Origin: Symsagittifera roscoffensis
Lineage: Eukaryota; Xenacoelomorpha; Acoela; Convolutidae
NCBI RefSeq assembly: GCF_963678635.1
Contig: NC_087064.1
Coordinates: 32,402,369-32,466,368 of the forward strand
Reading direction: 5' to 3'
Length of the DNA stretch: 64,000 bases
The position numbers and the translations under genes are program-made. Positions 23,960 through 35,979 of the stretch are shown here, piece by piece. Numbering within the stretch: position 1 is the first letter of the stretch; every line of letters starts with the position of its first letter. The notes under the pieces were generated by a model. It had not been told where the DNA came from. It made no database searches and saw nothing but the letters and a program-made list of their open reading frames with translations.

Positions 23960-24219
23960 TGTTTTTTCATTCGAAAGGAGAACAACTTTGAATTTGCTGG
24001 TCTGTTCAAGGTTTCAAAGAACTTAGAGACGCTTGATGAACTGATTTTGCACTTTCAGCGTACCTCTTCGGGAATTCATGTTGCAGCCGTATTGCCCAGA
24101 TTGATGTGGGGAAGCCAGATGCCAAATTTTCTATTAATGCTCCCTCTTCTGACTGGGAATCACTCATTTTCAGAATAGCCAATGGAGTGGGAACATTTGG
24201 AAAGGAATGCCGCAAGCAC
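23960..24219 (+). pseudogene. Gene V upstream exons (present only in unit 2)
   Basis: A stretch with FEFAGLFKVSKNLETLDEL is followed by TTTGCACTTTCAG and an open exon with QIDVGKPDAKFSINAP and FGKECRKHR that ends at the donor CAG|GTAATTTTG (24219). Repeat unit 1 has lost exactly the sequence up to this donor. Function unknown. Confidence 0.35.
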
Positions 24220-24845
24220 AGGTAATTTTGATAGTCACAATAAACTCGACCTTCACCGCAAAACGTGTCACATTTTTGTACTAATTTAAAAGAACCGTTT
24301 TTGACCAACGAAGCCTGAAATTTCTCTAGAAGCGTTTTTCATGCGTCGAAAAAACAACAATTTTTCCCCAAATTTCTCTACTAATGACTCAGCAAAAAAA
24401 TGGCAAGGTTTTTTCAATTAGTTGCGGCGCAATCTCTCTTTTTTTGCAAATTCAGTTTTTTATTGTCTGTAAATTTTGAAAAACCAATTTGGTAGCCCGA
24501 TAGAGGTGATTTGATTTTAGTTTGCTTTCATTTTACGTAATCTTCTGTAGTGATTAGATAATTTATACCTGAGCTTCAACCTTTGGTCGACTTGCTCACT
24601 GCTTGACATTTTAGTTCAATTATTTAATTTTTTGTTTAAGTTGTTTTCAACTGTACTGTATACATATTTAGTAGCAGTATTAGAATTTTTTTAAATGGCC
24701 CAGTCAAATTCAATGAAACTACAAGGAATTCAATTTCTACCCTCTGGTCGAATCACACAGTCAAATTTCGACAACCTGGAATGAAGGAAGCGGACAGTTT
24801 TAATTGAAGACAATTGCGAAAAAAAATTAGATTTTAAAATTTTAA

Positions 24846-25463
24846 CCAGACCAGAGTAACGGAGAATCAAATCCGATTCTCAAACAAGCAGCACATGAGG
24901 AGGCAGTGTCGGCTAGAAATAACAGAAACAAAAATAAGAAACGCAATACAAACGTAGTGAGTAAAAACGCATCAACGATTAGAAGAAGATAATCAATGGG
25001 ACAAGGAAAGCTGATAACAATACGCTTTATTTTATACCTCGCTCTGGCGAACCAAAGTAAACACGTTTTTAGCCAAAAAAAAACTAAAGAATTAAAACGT
25101 AACCTTATCTTTCATTGGGATCTTCTGAGCTGGATTTTTGATAAATCTCTGATTGCAAACCTTGACTGATACAAAAAAGGCCTGGAATGCATCGAACAAA
25201 TTTGGAGAGCTCTTACAGATTTAGCCAGTAAATGCAATATCAAGAAATTAGACGAAGCTGAGCGAATAGATTACAGAGGCAGCGAGACCAGAGAAAAAAC
25301 CCTATTTATGATAAAACCCAAAGGAAGTCCAGCTTTCAATGGCGAAAAACTTTGTTATAAAAATCAAAAACAAACTCGCATTTCTAAATCATCATATTCC
25401 TGGCTTGATTTTAAATCATTCAAGGTAAAAAGTCATGTGAAAAATAACCATATCTCAACATAG
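24846..25463 (+). pseudogene. Gene V main exon, copy 2
   Basis: Same coding block as 19904-20354. A TAA now separates the NGESNP part from the ATG at 24996, from which a frame runs GQGKLITIRFILYLALANQ, a Lys-rich part and FHWDLLSWIFDKSLIANL to a TGA at 25167-25169. It then stays open through IKPKGSPAFNGEKLCY and SYSWLDFKSFK to a stop at 25463, with a GTAAAA donor-like site at about 25424. If that donor is used, element A sits in the following intron. About 155 codons, basic, with a hydrophobic N-terminal segment that could be a signal or anchor. No family recognised. Confidence 0.45.
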
Positions 25464-25699
25464 AGGGGAGTAACCTATGTTTTAGAAAACGCGTTTAGGA
25501 AGGGTAACTTGAACATAAGACCAGTGAAAGAAATAATTGTGATAAATTGTAAATATAAAGAAAATTTTCGAAACTTTGAGAATCAACAAAAAAATGTATA
25601 ACTTTCATACAGTAAAACCCGGTACACATAAAAAAAAACATATTGGAACCTGATCCAAACTGTATATTATTATTGGTTCTAAATTAGATAATTTATCCC

Positions 25700-25707
25700 T
25701 ATAAAAT
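25700..25707 (+). promoter_or_regulatory. Probable LTR TATA box
   Basis: TATAAAAT about 55 bases inside the LTR. Transcription would be expected to start near 25730, placing the palindrome at 25761 close to the RNA 5' end. Element B has a weaker TGTAAAGT at the same place. Confidence 0.5.
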
Positions 25708-25760
25708 ATTGCAGACTAACCAATCATACTCCATCTAACTAACAACCCACTTATTTGTAA

Positions 25761-25788
25761 GTGCTGAAACTACTTGTAGTTTCAGCAC
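25761..25788. other. LTR palindrome (element A 5' LTR)
   Basis: Arms GTGCTGAAACTAC and GTAGTTTCAGCAC around a 2-base TT loop: a perfect 13 bp stem. In element B (46113-46140) a C-G pair has become T-A with pairing kept. In the A 3' LTR (39378-39405) one pair is broken. Confidence 0.85.
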
Positions 25789-26022
25789 CAGAGCATTCTG
25801 AATTTAACTTACAGCTTAGTTGCCTTTTCCAAGAGACCAACTCGTAACAAACCAGTATACTCTAGATCTATTGAGACTAAGAGATATAAGATAAGATTAA
25901 GATCGGTATTAGACTAAGAAGTTGCAAGAATCTATCCGGCCGAAAATAAGATAGCGTGACGAGCAGACGGTGTACCTTATCTGAAAATACTCTATGAGTT
26001 AGACCATGAGTCCCAAATCATC

Positions 26023-26042
26023 TGGTGCGACCATAAGTCTCG
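26023..26042 (+). promoter_or_regulatory. Primer-binding site, element A
   Basis: Starts TGGTGCGACCATAAG two bases after the LTR; its complement ends ...CGCACCA, i.e. a tRNA 3' end with CCA. The same site is at 46410 in element B. I cannot name the tRNA with confidence. Confidence 0.75.
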
Positions 26043-26117
26043 AATAAGACCTTAAGCAATCGAATACTTTAGAACTAACAAAAAATAGATTAGACTTAGA
26101 CAAAAACATTCACAAAA

Positions 26118-26351
26118 ATGTTAAACGACAATAGTTTAATTGAAATGTCTCTACGACTCAATAGATCAGAGCCATCATTCCGAACAATACTAGAACTCCC
26201 TGGTATTGGAAGAAGACCTCGGACAAGAGACGATATACGACTACAACGGAATTTACTCACAAGTTTCATGATCGTACGGCAAAAGCCAACACAAACTTTT
26301 ATATTTAGAGTTTTATTAGCAATGAATTTAGATTTTCATTTGCAGACATAG
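26118..26351 (+). CDS. Leader ORF 'a' of element A (77 codons)
   Basis: Short ORF in the leader between primer-binding site and gag. About 63 of 77 residues match the ORF at 46500 in element B, including the run MIVRQKPTQTF and the end MNLDFHLQT, and it is still open although every larger gene in element A has decayed. The protein is basic (motif GRRPRTRDD). It could be an accessory protein or a leader-encoded first exon; no donor splice site is obvious at its end, where a stop follows directly. No homolog recognised. Confidence 0.6.
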   Translation: MLNDNSLIEMSLRLNRSEPSFRTILELPGIGRRPRTRDDIRLQRNLLTSFMIVRQKPTQTFIFRVLLAMNLDFHLQT

Positions 26352-27400
26352 TATAGTTGAAGAAAATTCTTCAACAATAATTACAGGCGCTAAACCTATT
26401 ATTGTACAAAAACGATTGATAAAAAGATCTCTAATCGTTTCTTTGAAACTGCAGTAAACTAAATTGAAAAGATATCTGAAAAGAATGTTTCTTGAAAATA
26501 GAAAATAAAAATTAGTTAGTAAATACAAAAATTGTTAGTAATATACAAATCATTTCTTCATCTCAGCTTCATCACCTAAACCTATATCAATCATCACCTA
26601 TATCATATAGGCTTCATCACCTATATCAAGCAAATCATAAACCACTAACATCATAAAAAACTAAAAATTAAACTTTAAATTACTTTAAAAAGGCCTATTC
26701 TAATTTTTACTTTTACCTAAATCAAAGCTTTTAAACTAAATAGATCATCAAGGTTTCCCTTGGATCTCCATTTCATTTTAAAACCAATTAAACTTTATAT
26801 CATTAATTTATATCTTGATCATCAAGGCTTATCCTTGGATCAAATAGAACAATTTTGTTCTCCCCCACACATTAACATAGTGTTTAACAACCTAAACTAT
26901 CGATTCACTATCCAACCCTTTCTACGACCCAGGATTAGGAGAAATTTTTCAATATCACTAACCATTCTAAAAAGATAAACAGTGAAGAACTTCGGTTATT
27001 CATCCTTCACTTGATCCCCCCTCTTACCTCACCCAAGATTTTTCTTAAACTTAGTAAGTTTAAAATAGTATCTAACGAACTAATTGTGTTCTAATTATAC
27101 CTGAACCTTGTGGATCGATTTACTATTCTCCAACCCTTGAACACAATCATTGCCCCTAAGTAAGATTAAGTAAGTTAACGCCTTAGCTTAAACTAGCCAC
27201 GAGAAAGTAACAATCATTCTTCGAAATCAATATTTGCTTTTCTCTCCAACCCTAAACAACAAGACCCAGCCTAAGCTAACCCGAAAAAATTGTAAGGACT
27301 AATAGTTTAAGCACTTCAAACAGACGACGTAGATATAGAATTTTGAAAAGTATTCACAAAATATATAAAAAATATACAACACCAAAATTCACAAAGAGCA
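26352..27400. other. Leader region of element A, structured, no ORF
   Basis: About 1 kb of low-GC sequence with no open frame longer than 72 codons. It carries two copies of a hairpin motif (26743-26766 and 26817-26841) also found twice in element B. Confidence 0.7.
26743..26841. repeat. Paired leader hairpins, element A
   Basis: Two copies, 26743-26766 and 26817-26841, of GATCATCAAGG, a short loop, then CCTTGGATC. The halves are inverted complements with a 2-base bulge. Element B has the same pair at 47060-47084 and 47121-47145. Confidence 0.75.
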
Positions 27401-29770
27401 AATTCAATGTTTACTGATAAAGTATTTTGAATAATTTATAGCTATTTATCTATATTAGAAAAACGAGAATCTCAAGGATTTTCACCAAATCAGACATCAA
27501 AACATACAACTGTAAGACATGATATCACAATATTTTCTGAATATTTCAACTTAATCCGTGAAAACTTAAGCAGCAACGACGTTTCACAAAACGAAAAACA
27601 CGATTTACAAAAAATCTTAGCATGGTTCATCATAGATTATTTCACACATAATCTTGATTTATTCTCACAAGCAAGAAAAATTTTCATCCCCAAAATTCAA
27701 CAGATGATACAGCATTAGCAGAAGATTCAGATTATGTTTGAGACTCTGAATGGTCTCATCCATTATTCATTAACATACCAACAGATATTTCAAGTCAAGC
27801 CATTAGCACAATAACTATACACAAAGATTATATTAAGATATACCCACTCACAACTGATGCAACACCTTGAAACTATAATTCATTCCTACCCGATAGAACA
27901 CGGAATAATACCCTAAATTCAACTGTCATACGACCAGAAAATCCAAAGCGAACTAGGAATCTCACACAACAAGATATTCAAGCATCATCACATCTCACAA
28001 ATGAAGAAGTAGTCACCACAGTAGTAACAACAGCACAACAAAGTATTTCACCAATACATCCAAACCTTACAACTCCAAGACCAAAAAACCCATTTTTACT
28101 ACAAGTAACACTACAATCTACGGTTAAGCCCACCATTGAACCAAGATACCCACACGTGAGCTATCAACCCTTTAGACCAATGATGAAACCGATACAAAAA
28201 CAAAGAACATTCACTAGAAACAACTTTGCGGAACACAATTATAACTATGTAAATAGACCACAAACGTCTAAACCTCCTCGTACAAACCCGCATAATCGTT
28301 CATTTCCACAACAACAAAATTCCCAACAACAAACATCAAATTTCGTAAATTTTAATGATAACCAACGAAATCCAACAGATCCAAGTGAAAACTATCCATT
28401 TTTTAAACAAAATAAAAATCATAAAAAACTATACCAATACAAACAAAAAACACCTTACTATAAACCTAATTATCAGATGATGACAATTTTCATGACCAAA
28501 ACCATCAACAAAATTCTCAAGCCCAAAGAATCCAGTCTTATCACGTAAATCAACCAGATATTTTTGAACCATATACACGAGAACAACATATGCGACAACC
28601 TAGACCAAATTACGAACCTCAAAATAATAGTTTTTATGCACAAAATCCAGCAAATACTGACTATTATCAACCAACACAAATGCAAAACGAAATACCACTA
28701 CCATATTATTTACAACAACATGAAATAACAAAAAATCAACCTACAATTTTTTCACAAATGCCAAATGCCGCAGAATCACTACAGATGACTATGAATCCAT
28801 ACCTCGTGGGTGGATCATCAATAACATCAAATAAACCATTGATGGTATTCACTGGCACAGATCCTGAATATTTTGTAGAAGACTATTTAAATGCAGTCAC
28901 AGCAAATTTAATTTTAAATATAGGACCTGAACCCATAAATACGCCACTTCACCAGAATTGGATACATAGACGCACAGCGTTAATACAAACCACACTTGAC
29001 GGCGCAGCTCAAAAATGGTTTTCAGTTCTACCTATAGAAATAAAATCAGATTGGAAACGATTTACACAAGAATTTTCAAAAATGTTTGATTCAGAAAGAA
29101 ACAAACAACATCAAAGAGTTTTATGTAATGAAATTCGTATACTACCAAATGAAACGATCAAACAATTAGCAGTAAGGATCGAAACACTAATCCGAAAAGC
29201 ATACTCACTTAATACTCATAATTATAAAAGCACAAAAATGACAGAAATATTAATGATGACCTTAATACCTCAATTACGAAAAATAGCAATTAAAAAGAGA
29301 GCATCACATCCTTCCTCAACCCGAGAACCAGATCTAGATTTCAGAAAACTAGTAGATAAACTAGAACAAGCAGAAATCACTATGAAACTAGAAGAGACAG
29401 AAAAACTCAAATTACAGTACGTTAATAATATTCAGACAACAACAACACAAATAAATAATATACATAAATCAGACACAGATTTATCCGAAAAAATCACTGA
29501 AATTTTGATTATATATGAGAAAAAAAAACAAATTTTAAAGGTAAACCATCATATAAGAAATGGTGTAACTATTGCCGAATATACGGACACAGTATTGCTG
29601 AATGCAGACAGAAACAGCAAGACAATCAAAATAAACCACAAAAGTACAAAGAACCAAATAAATCATTCTATCAATACATGAAGAAAGATCAAAGTTTACC
29701 AAACAAAAATATTCATAGCAACAACAGCTCTGGAAAACCACTACTAATTAACTCAAATCATTCAAGAACA
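27400..29770 (+). pseudogene. gag remnant, element A
   Basis: Degenerate counterpart of 49615-51900 in element B. The N-terminal part (27400-28550) has several stops; the capsid part is open at 28590-29681 with GTDPEYFVEDYLNAVTANL and AQKWFSVLP, typical of the Ty3/gypsy Gag core. The frame shifts in an A-run near 29521-29528, just before the zinc-knuckle region. At the position of the B gag stop (51043) this copy has a leucine codon. At about 29830-29900 the sequence jumps from the post-knuckle region to the integrase N-terminus. Confidence 0.85.
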
Positions 29771-29859
29771 ATCATTCTAGAATATCAGACACATGATTTT
29801 TAAGTACCATGCCTACTTTTAAGTATGATGTTAATAGCATTCAACACTTCCCACACCTT

Positions 29860-31330
29860 AAATACAAAAGGACATTCCGGATCATAAAAAATATATTCAT
29901 ATTTTATACAAAATTTTTATTTCCCTAATGCACCAATTTAGATAAAAGTATTATGCAATGATTGTATAATATGCCAATTAAATAAACCCTATCCAAATCA
30001 AAAACAAATCGCAGAAAAACAGAATTTTAAAGGACAAAATCTTTATTTTAATCACAGAATATCATTTGATACAAAAGGACCAATTTCACCATCTTCAGAA
30101 GAAAACTCATACGTAATGGTAATTGTTGATGCATTTACCCACTATGTAGCACTTAACCCAGTACCCCATTGTAATGCTTATTATGCATATACAACACTCT
30201 ACGAACACTGGATATCTAAATTTGAATTACCCGAAATTTTAGTCACAGACAATGGCACTGATTTTATTAAAATGAAATCATCACATCATGCCACTTAAAT
30301 AACATTAAACATAAACCAAGTACATCTCATGCACCTTGGACAATTGGATTAGTCGAAGGTATGAACCGTTCTTTACAAGAATATCTCAGATGTATAATTA
30401 ATGGAAATGTTGGTCAGCAGATGTGAAATTATTCCCACTTTCATACAATTCACAAATTACGACAACATTAGGAATGTCACCATACGAAATGGTATTCAAC
30501 AAAAAACCACGTAAGCCAATAATGTTTACAGCAAACGCCCATAAAAATGCACAAGGTTATTGTCAACTAAACAAAGATTCAATTTGTTATAATTTACCAC
30601 TTCATACCCACGATGAAGATCAATTTCATCATCCACAAATTTTAAATTTAGCCTCCGGTACCCAAACCGAATGGATTTTAGATAGAGATAAAAAACACAA
30701 AGAAATTTTTCAAAAAAGAACAAAAAAATTGCTACAAAGAGAAAATGTAAATACCCAAATAAATTCACGCTTTACACCAGCAACAAACTTAAAAATAGGA
30801 ACATTTGTTTTATTTCCCAATTTTACAACACAAAAATGAATTTCTAAAAAGTTACAATCACTCCAAAAAGAACCATACCAAATAATTGAAAAACCCACTG
30901 ATGTCACATACAAATTGATAGACACAAATAAGAAATAAATTGTTCAACACCGAAATAATTTATTACCGTATTACCCAAAAGAATATGCACTCCGTGCATT
31001 AACACAATTATATTCTTTCACAGGTTTGAAAATTGCTCGAAACAATTCAGAAACTGAATTAAATCACCACACCGATGATCAAACAAGCTCAAAAATAGAA
31101 CAACAAAAAGAAAATGTTAACCAATGATCTCTTAAACAAAAACACAAATATCTCAAACAGAAAGAAAAAATAGAAAAATGACAGAAAAATTTTTACCACA
31201 AGATCAAAAAGAAAAATCTGAAATTAGAGAATCATCACGCCTCAGAAGTCAACCAAGAAAAAACTATAAAACATTCATTCCTCAATCTAAAATACTCAAG
31301 AAAATTGAATTTAAAAAACAACTTTCATTT
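29860..31330 (+). pseudogene. pol remnant (integrase only), element A
   Basis: Starts at the integrase zinc-binding region, passes MVIVDAFTHYVALNPVPHCN and TDNGTDF (30116-30298), and continues to the GPY/F-type and basic C-terminal parts with several frameshifts and stops (for example at 30298 and 30837-30839). Protease, RT and RNase H are deleted, so this copy could move only with help from an intact relative. Confidence 0.85.
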
Positions 31331-31334
31331 CCCT

Positions 31335-32309
31335 TTCCATCATCTTCTTTTAATTGATTTGAACAATCCATTTTTTCAAATTAACTTGCTGAAAAACAAT
31401 CGAACAGATCTAGTTCAAAATCAACCAAAGAAATCATTCCGAATACGACACCTTATTTATAGCCATACGACTTTATTAGCGGACACATATTCGCCTCGAA
31501 GCTAATCTATAACTATAACTTCAAGACCTCCAGGTCAAAAATAAGCAAACCGCTATAAATTGACATTTAAAACAAATATAATCTCATTATTACAACCCTC
31601 CCCTATCAAGCAGTACAAAGATCAACAATATTTTCCCAACTTAGCACTCATAAAAAGCCCAAGCAAAATTATTAAATTAGCCTAAAGAACAAAAAGCACA
31701 TGATCATTTAGCCAAAAGTACGAATATTTCTTGACTAACCCCAATTATTCCATAAATAAAAACAAAACTACGAAGATCTCGCCGACATCTCAAAATAACC
31801 CCTCAACAGTTCTTGACGAAATCCAACCCACTTGTCAAAAATCAATAAATAATCCGACCACACTCAAATTTAGCACAAAAATCGAAAACAATTTGACAAA
31901 CCAAATCACTTCGTAAATGCTTCTTTCAACAACGGTCACTAATTTCAAACAAACATTGTTCAAACTTTTAATCAAACTTTCAAATCTTCTAAAAAATTTT
32001 ACAATATTTTAAACTAATATCATAGAAAACATATTCATACTTTTCATAATATTTTGCAATCTTTTTTTTAATTTTCTACTCAATCTTTGAAGTATATATA
32101 TCCCTCTCCACTATCCTTGATAACCTCCTCAGATACCATAATTTCAAAACTATTTAATTGTTTCGTAATCTATTTAGTAGAACAGATGTTTTTCTACTCT
32201 TTGTAATATTTTTCAAATTTTTAACATCACTTATTATGAAAATATGTAAATTTATAAAAAAGGGCAATCATCACATTCGCATTAGCCACTATTCTATTGT
32301 TTCTTTTCA
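31335..32309 (+). other. Small-ORF region of element A, decayed
   Basis: Counterpart of 57484-58525 in element B. A short open frame at 31731-31916 corresponds to the one at 57928; the hydrophobic ORFs are recognisable only as T-rich stretches with stops. Confidence 0.5.
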
Positions 32310-33503
32310 TTGAAGAATATTGGACCAAACGTAAATTTTCATCTCAAAAAATTTCACTCAACGAAATTTTCCCAAATTGCTAATCAACAACCTCCTCACC
32401 AGTCCCCACCAACAACGTCCCAAGAAAATCCATCAACACCCACAAGTACCCAGAATCCCCATTCATCTACACGCATTTTTTTTCAAGAAAATCCATATAC
32501 CTTCGAAAAAAGACACGCACGATTATCTGAACCATTAGAACCAGTTGTCCGCCAAGCACCTTTAAGTGAACCACAATACGAACGAACATATAATCTATAC
32601 CCACACCTACGACAAGATCTTAACAGAGTAAGACACATAAGCCAAAACCAAAACACACTCGAATTAAGCAGACAAGTTATACATCCAAGACGAAATAGAA
32701 ATTTTCAAATTCCCAGAGTTCAATTTAACATACCTCAATCACCAACATCAAGTCCCTTAGGCCTTTCAAGTAGCACACTGCCAAAAACACCTCCAACTGT
32801 TTCACAACAAAGCACTTCAAATATTCCATCAGATTACTTAGGTTCAACAACTACAGGTTCAGAACAAATTAGAGAAAAACCTTTTAATATTTCAACAACC
32901 ACAGAACTCCCTCCATATTGGGTGACAAACAAATAGCCTCACGGTGAACCCAATTTAGTAAACCACCCAGTTGACGTTTCATTCGATACAACACTATCTA
33001 CATTACCCGAAACACTTTTCCTTCCCTCAACACCTTCTTTAAGCCAAATATCACCATCAACATTTTCCCTCAATTTTCCTACCAACCTTGATTCACGATA
33101 TCAAGAACAATCATCTCAAAAGATACCACTACGATTAGATTGGAATACCTTCGTAGCATCCCCCCCATTATTTGGTCAACATCAGGAAAGTAATAGATTA
33201 CACAACTGGGCAGTAAATAAATTACAATATCGACACGATATTAACAAAGATACACAAGAACATAATATCCAAATATTACAACAAAGCAGTCTCACGCTAA
33301 AATTCGAACTTACAGTAAGATTGAATAACATTGTTCAACATCCATTTCCATCAAAACCTCCAAATATAACAGCTCAATCTTTACCTCCCCCATTTATAAC
33401 AACAGAAATAATATATAAATACGATAGATATACAAAAAAAGACAATCGGATACATAACCTTTACCACCCATACTCAGGATTGTCATACACATGTATATTC
33501 TAA
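32310..33503 (+). pseudogene. Pro-rich ORF, element A
   Basis: Open from about 32310 to TAG at 32936, then continuing with damage to TAA at 33501-33503, aligned with 58526-59653 of element B (shared ARLSEPLEPV, PRRNRNFQ, SDYLGST). Like B it has no convincing ATG of its own. The last bases overlap the env signal-peptide start at 33491. Confidence 0.6.
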
Positions 33504-35979
33504 AGATATTCACTTTTCACTACCTCCTTTTTCTCATTTTTTCCGAATCAAATCTCAATCCCTCTTCTCGCACAGGACATCAAGATTTATTAGTAACACA
33601 TTATGATTGTGAAGAAAACGAAGAAAAAACACTACACAAATATGCTATAAATCAAGTCACACAATGTGATTCCGAACCACAAGCTATAGAAACAACAAAT
33701 ATAGTAGCCACAATATACTGAAAAGCCCGAGCAACAACACTAACAGGATACAAACGTACAGCAAACTTTTTCGAAAAGAAAGTACATCGTTCACAAGTTT
33801 CAAGCGGAAATAAAATTTTCAAGTTTTTCCAGACTAAGCACATCAAGCAGAACTTGAAAAACACCAAGGTCAAATAAAACTAGATACAAAATTTCCCTTC
33901 CATGGAGCACACGGAAGATTAACATACGACCTACATGATAAACATTGGATACCACATATGGGAATCAATAACTCCTCAAATTGCAAAGCAGACACAAAAG
34001 TAAAGGATATCAAGAAATAATGTTTTTTGATTGGAAAATACAACTCGAAAAAGTACAACTTACACGCGATTTAAAAGACGACACAATTTTTTACCAAGGA
34101 ATCCGACTCCCTTGCAAAAATGACCAAGGATATTGCGATCCTACAACACGAACACAAGCAACAATTGTATGGTTTCCCGAAGAAACCTGCACAGTTTTTC
34201 AAGTAGCAAAAATACACGCTAGAATGATTAAATTTCACCAAAAAAATTTTATTGAATCAATTCTATATGAAGAAGTAAACCGCGACCAAATAAAAAATAA
34301 TAACAATAAATTTAGAAACATCTACAATATAGAAAATAAACTAACACGATTTCAAATATACCCAGAAACAGAACTTGCATGCAAATACAACAAGCCAATT
34401 TATTAAACACAGTATTCATAAATTCTTGTCGAATACGAAAATGGTTTCGACATGAATACAGGACATCTAATTGTAAACCCAATGGCCACATCTCACTCAC
34501 TTACCGACAAAAATTCTTACATTTCAGTAAATTTTCAGAAAAACATAGGACAAATTGGTGAAAAATTAAAACCACAAATTACAGATAGTACACGATTACA
34601 AGAACTATCTTTTATGAACCGCACACATTTTGGAGCAATTCATTATGATATACATCAAGATATGAAACTAGACTACACAATAAGCAGAATTTTTCAAGAA
34701 ATGTCACTTTCAGAATTAGAAACACTACAGCAATTATGTGAACTCGAAAGAACACAAATTCTCTAGTCACTAGCACTAGCAGTTCTAAAAATACCATATG
34801 CAGGATATTTATTATCCGGAAATAGATCAAATTTCATTGATTATGAAGGAAACATTTTATGGTATTACACTTGTACTAAAAAAGTATCACCTCTATACGT
34901 TTTGGAAGATAAACGATGTTACAAAAGAATCCCCATATTTTACAAAAATAAAGTATATTTTGTTAATACACTCTCAAGAAGAACATATTTTTGGGATACA
35001 GCATAACCATGTGGATCAGAAAAAAGCCACAACGTTGTACAATTAAATCCCGATGAAGTTAAATACTATCTACTTACACCATATCCAACATTAATGCCAC
35101 CACTAAAAAAGTTTTCACCCGAAAGCATTAGAGCTATAGCCCGAAACTCGAATATCGATTTACAATCGATAGGTATCTATCTAAATCCGACATACAACAC
35201 CACATACCTACACAACAATTTCAAGAACTACTTACGAAAATGGACACTATACAACGACAATCAATAGATCAAAACTTACGAAAACTTGCAGAAACACCAA
35301 GATTTTCAGACATTTACGCACAAGATTACAGCGTATATCTTAAAGATATAAAAGATTAATTTTAACTAAATGGCGAAAAATATCGACCACAAGATATATC
35401 ACCAATTAATATTTTTAGTTTTGTTAATCTCAAAAACGAAATTTTAGCCTTTCTAGGATGGCCATACTACAACTTAGAAAGGTTGACTATATGATACGCA
35501 ATGTTTAATTTTATTGGATTTGTTTTTTCTTTATTAAAAGGCATTTATAACACATGCGCAATCCACACACAAGTCAATAGACAAGCAAGCGTAGCACGCA
35601 TACTTTTTGCAGGATTTTTTGGAATATTTTCCACATCTATAAATAAAATATTTCTAGATGCACAAATAAAAGAATACAAAACAAAATAATCAACTACACC
35701 AAACACCTATGACGAGTCACACAACAACCCAAATACAATACCAACAGCACCACAACTACCAAGTTTAAATCGTAACCATCCACTATCACTAGTACCACGA
35801 AATTTCAAAAACTTAGCTTTAGTAAACATCGCAAATTCAAGACCAAATCATAAACAAAGTCCAATTCAACACATTGTAACACAACATTCACAAAATGACG
35901 ATACATATGAACAAATAATTGAACAACCTCATACCACAATTTTCAGTCTCAGAACAATCAATTTTTTAGCCCACGATGA
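33491..35979 (+). pseudogene. env-like glycoprotein remnant, element A
   Basis: Counterpart of 59641-62259 in element B: a signal peptide at 33491, a ~250-base deletion near 33820, open stretches at 33981-34406, 34452-34766 and 35501-35689, and multiple stops (33719, 34404, 34764). At the B env stop (61735) this copy has a glycine codon, showing that the membrane-anchor part belongs to the same gene. Non-functional as read. Confidence 0.8.

Larger units (their letters stand above)
20968..25620. repeat. Gene V repeat unit 2
   Basis: Second copy of the 17830-20967 unit, ~1.5 kb longer because it keeps 22403-24219. It matches unit 1 through CAGTAAAA at about 25609-25617 and then breaks off; the remainder of the unit (from CCGTAGTCAGCG) is found at 41490. 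The intervening ~15.9 kb is therefore an insertion (or an ancestral block absent from unit 1). Confidence 0.85.
25644..26020 (+). repeat. Element A 5' LTR
   Basis: TG...CA ends, TATAAAAT at 25700-25707, and a perfect 13-bp-stem palindrome at 25761-25788. The CA end is followed by two bases and then a TGG that starts the primer-binding site, the classical retrovirus layout. Confidence 0.95.
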
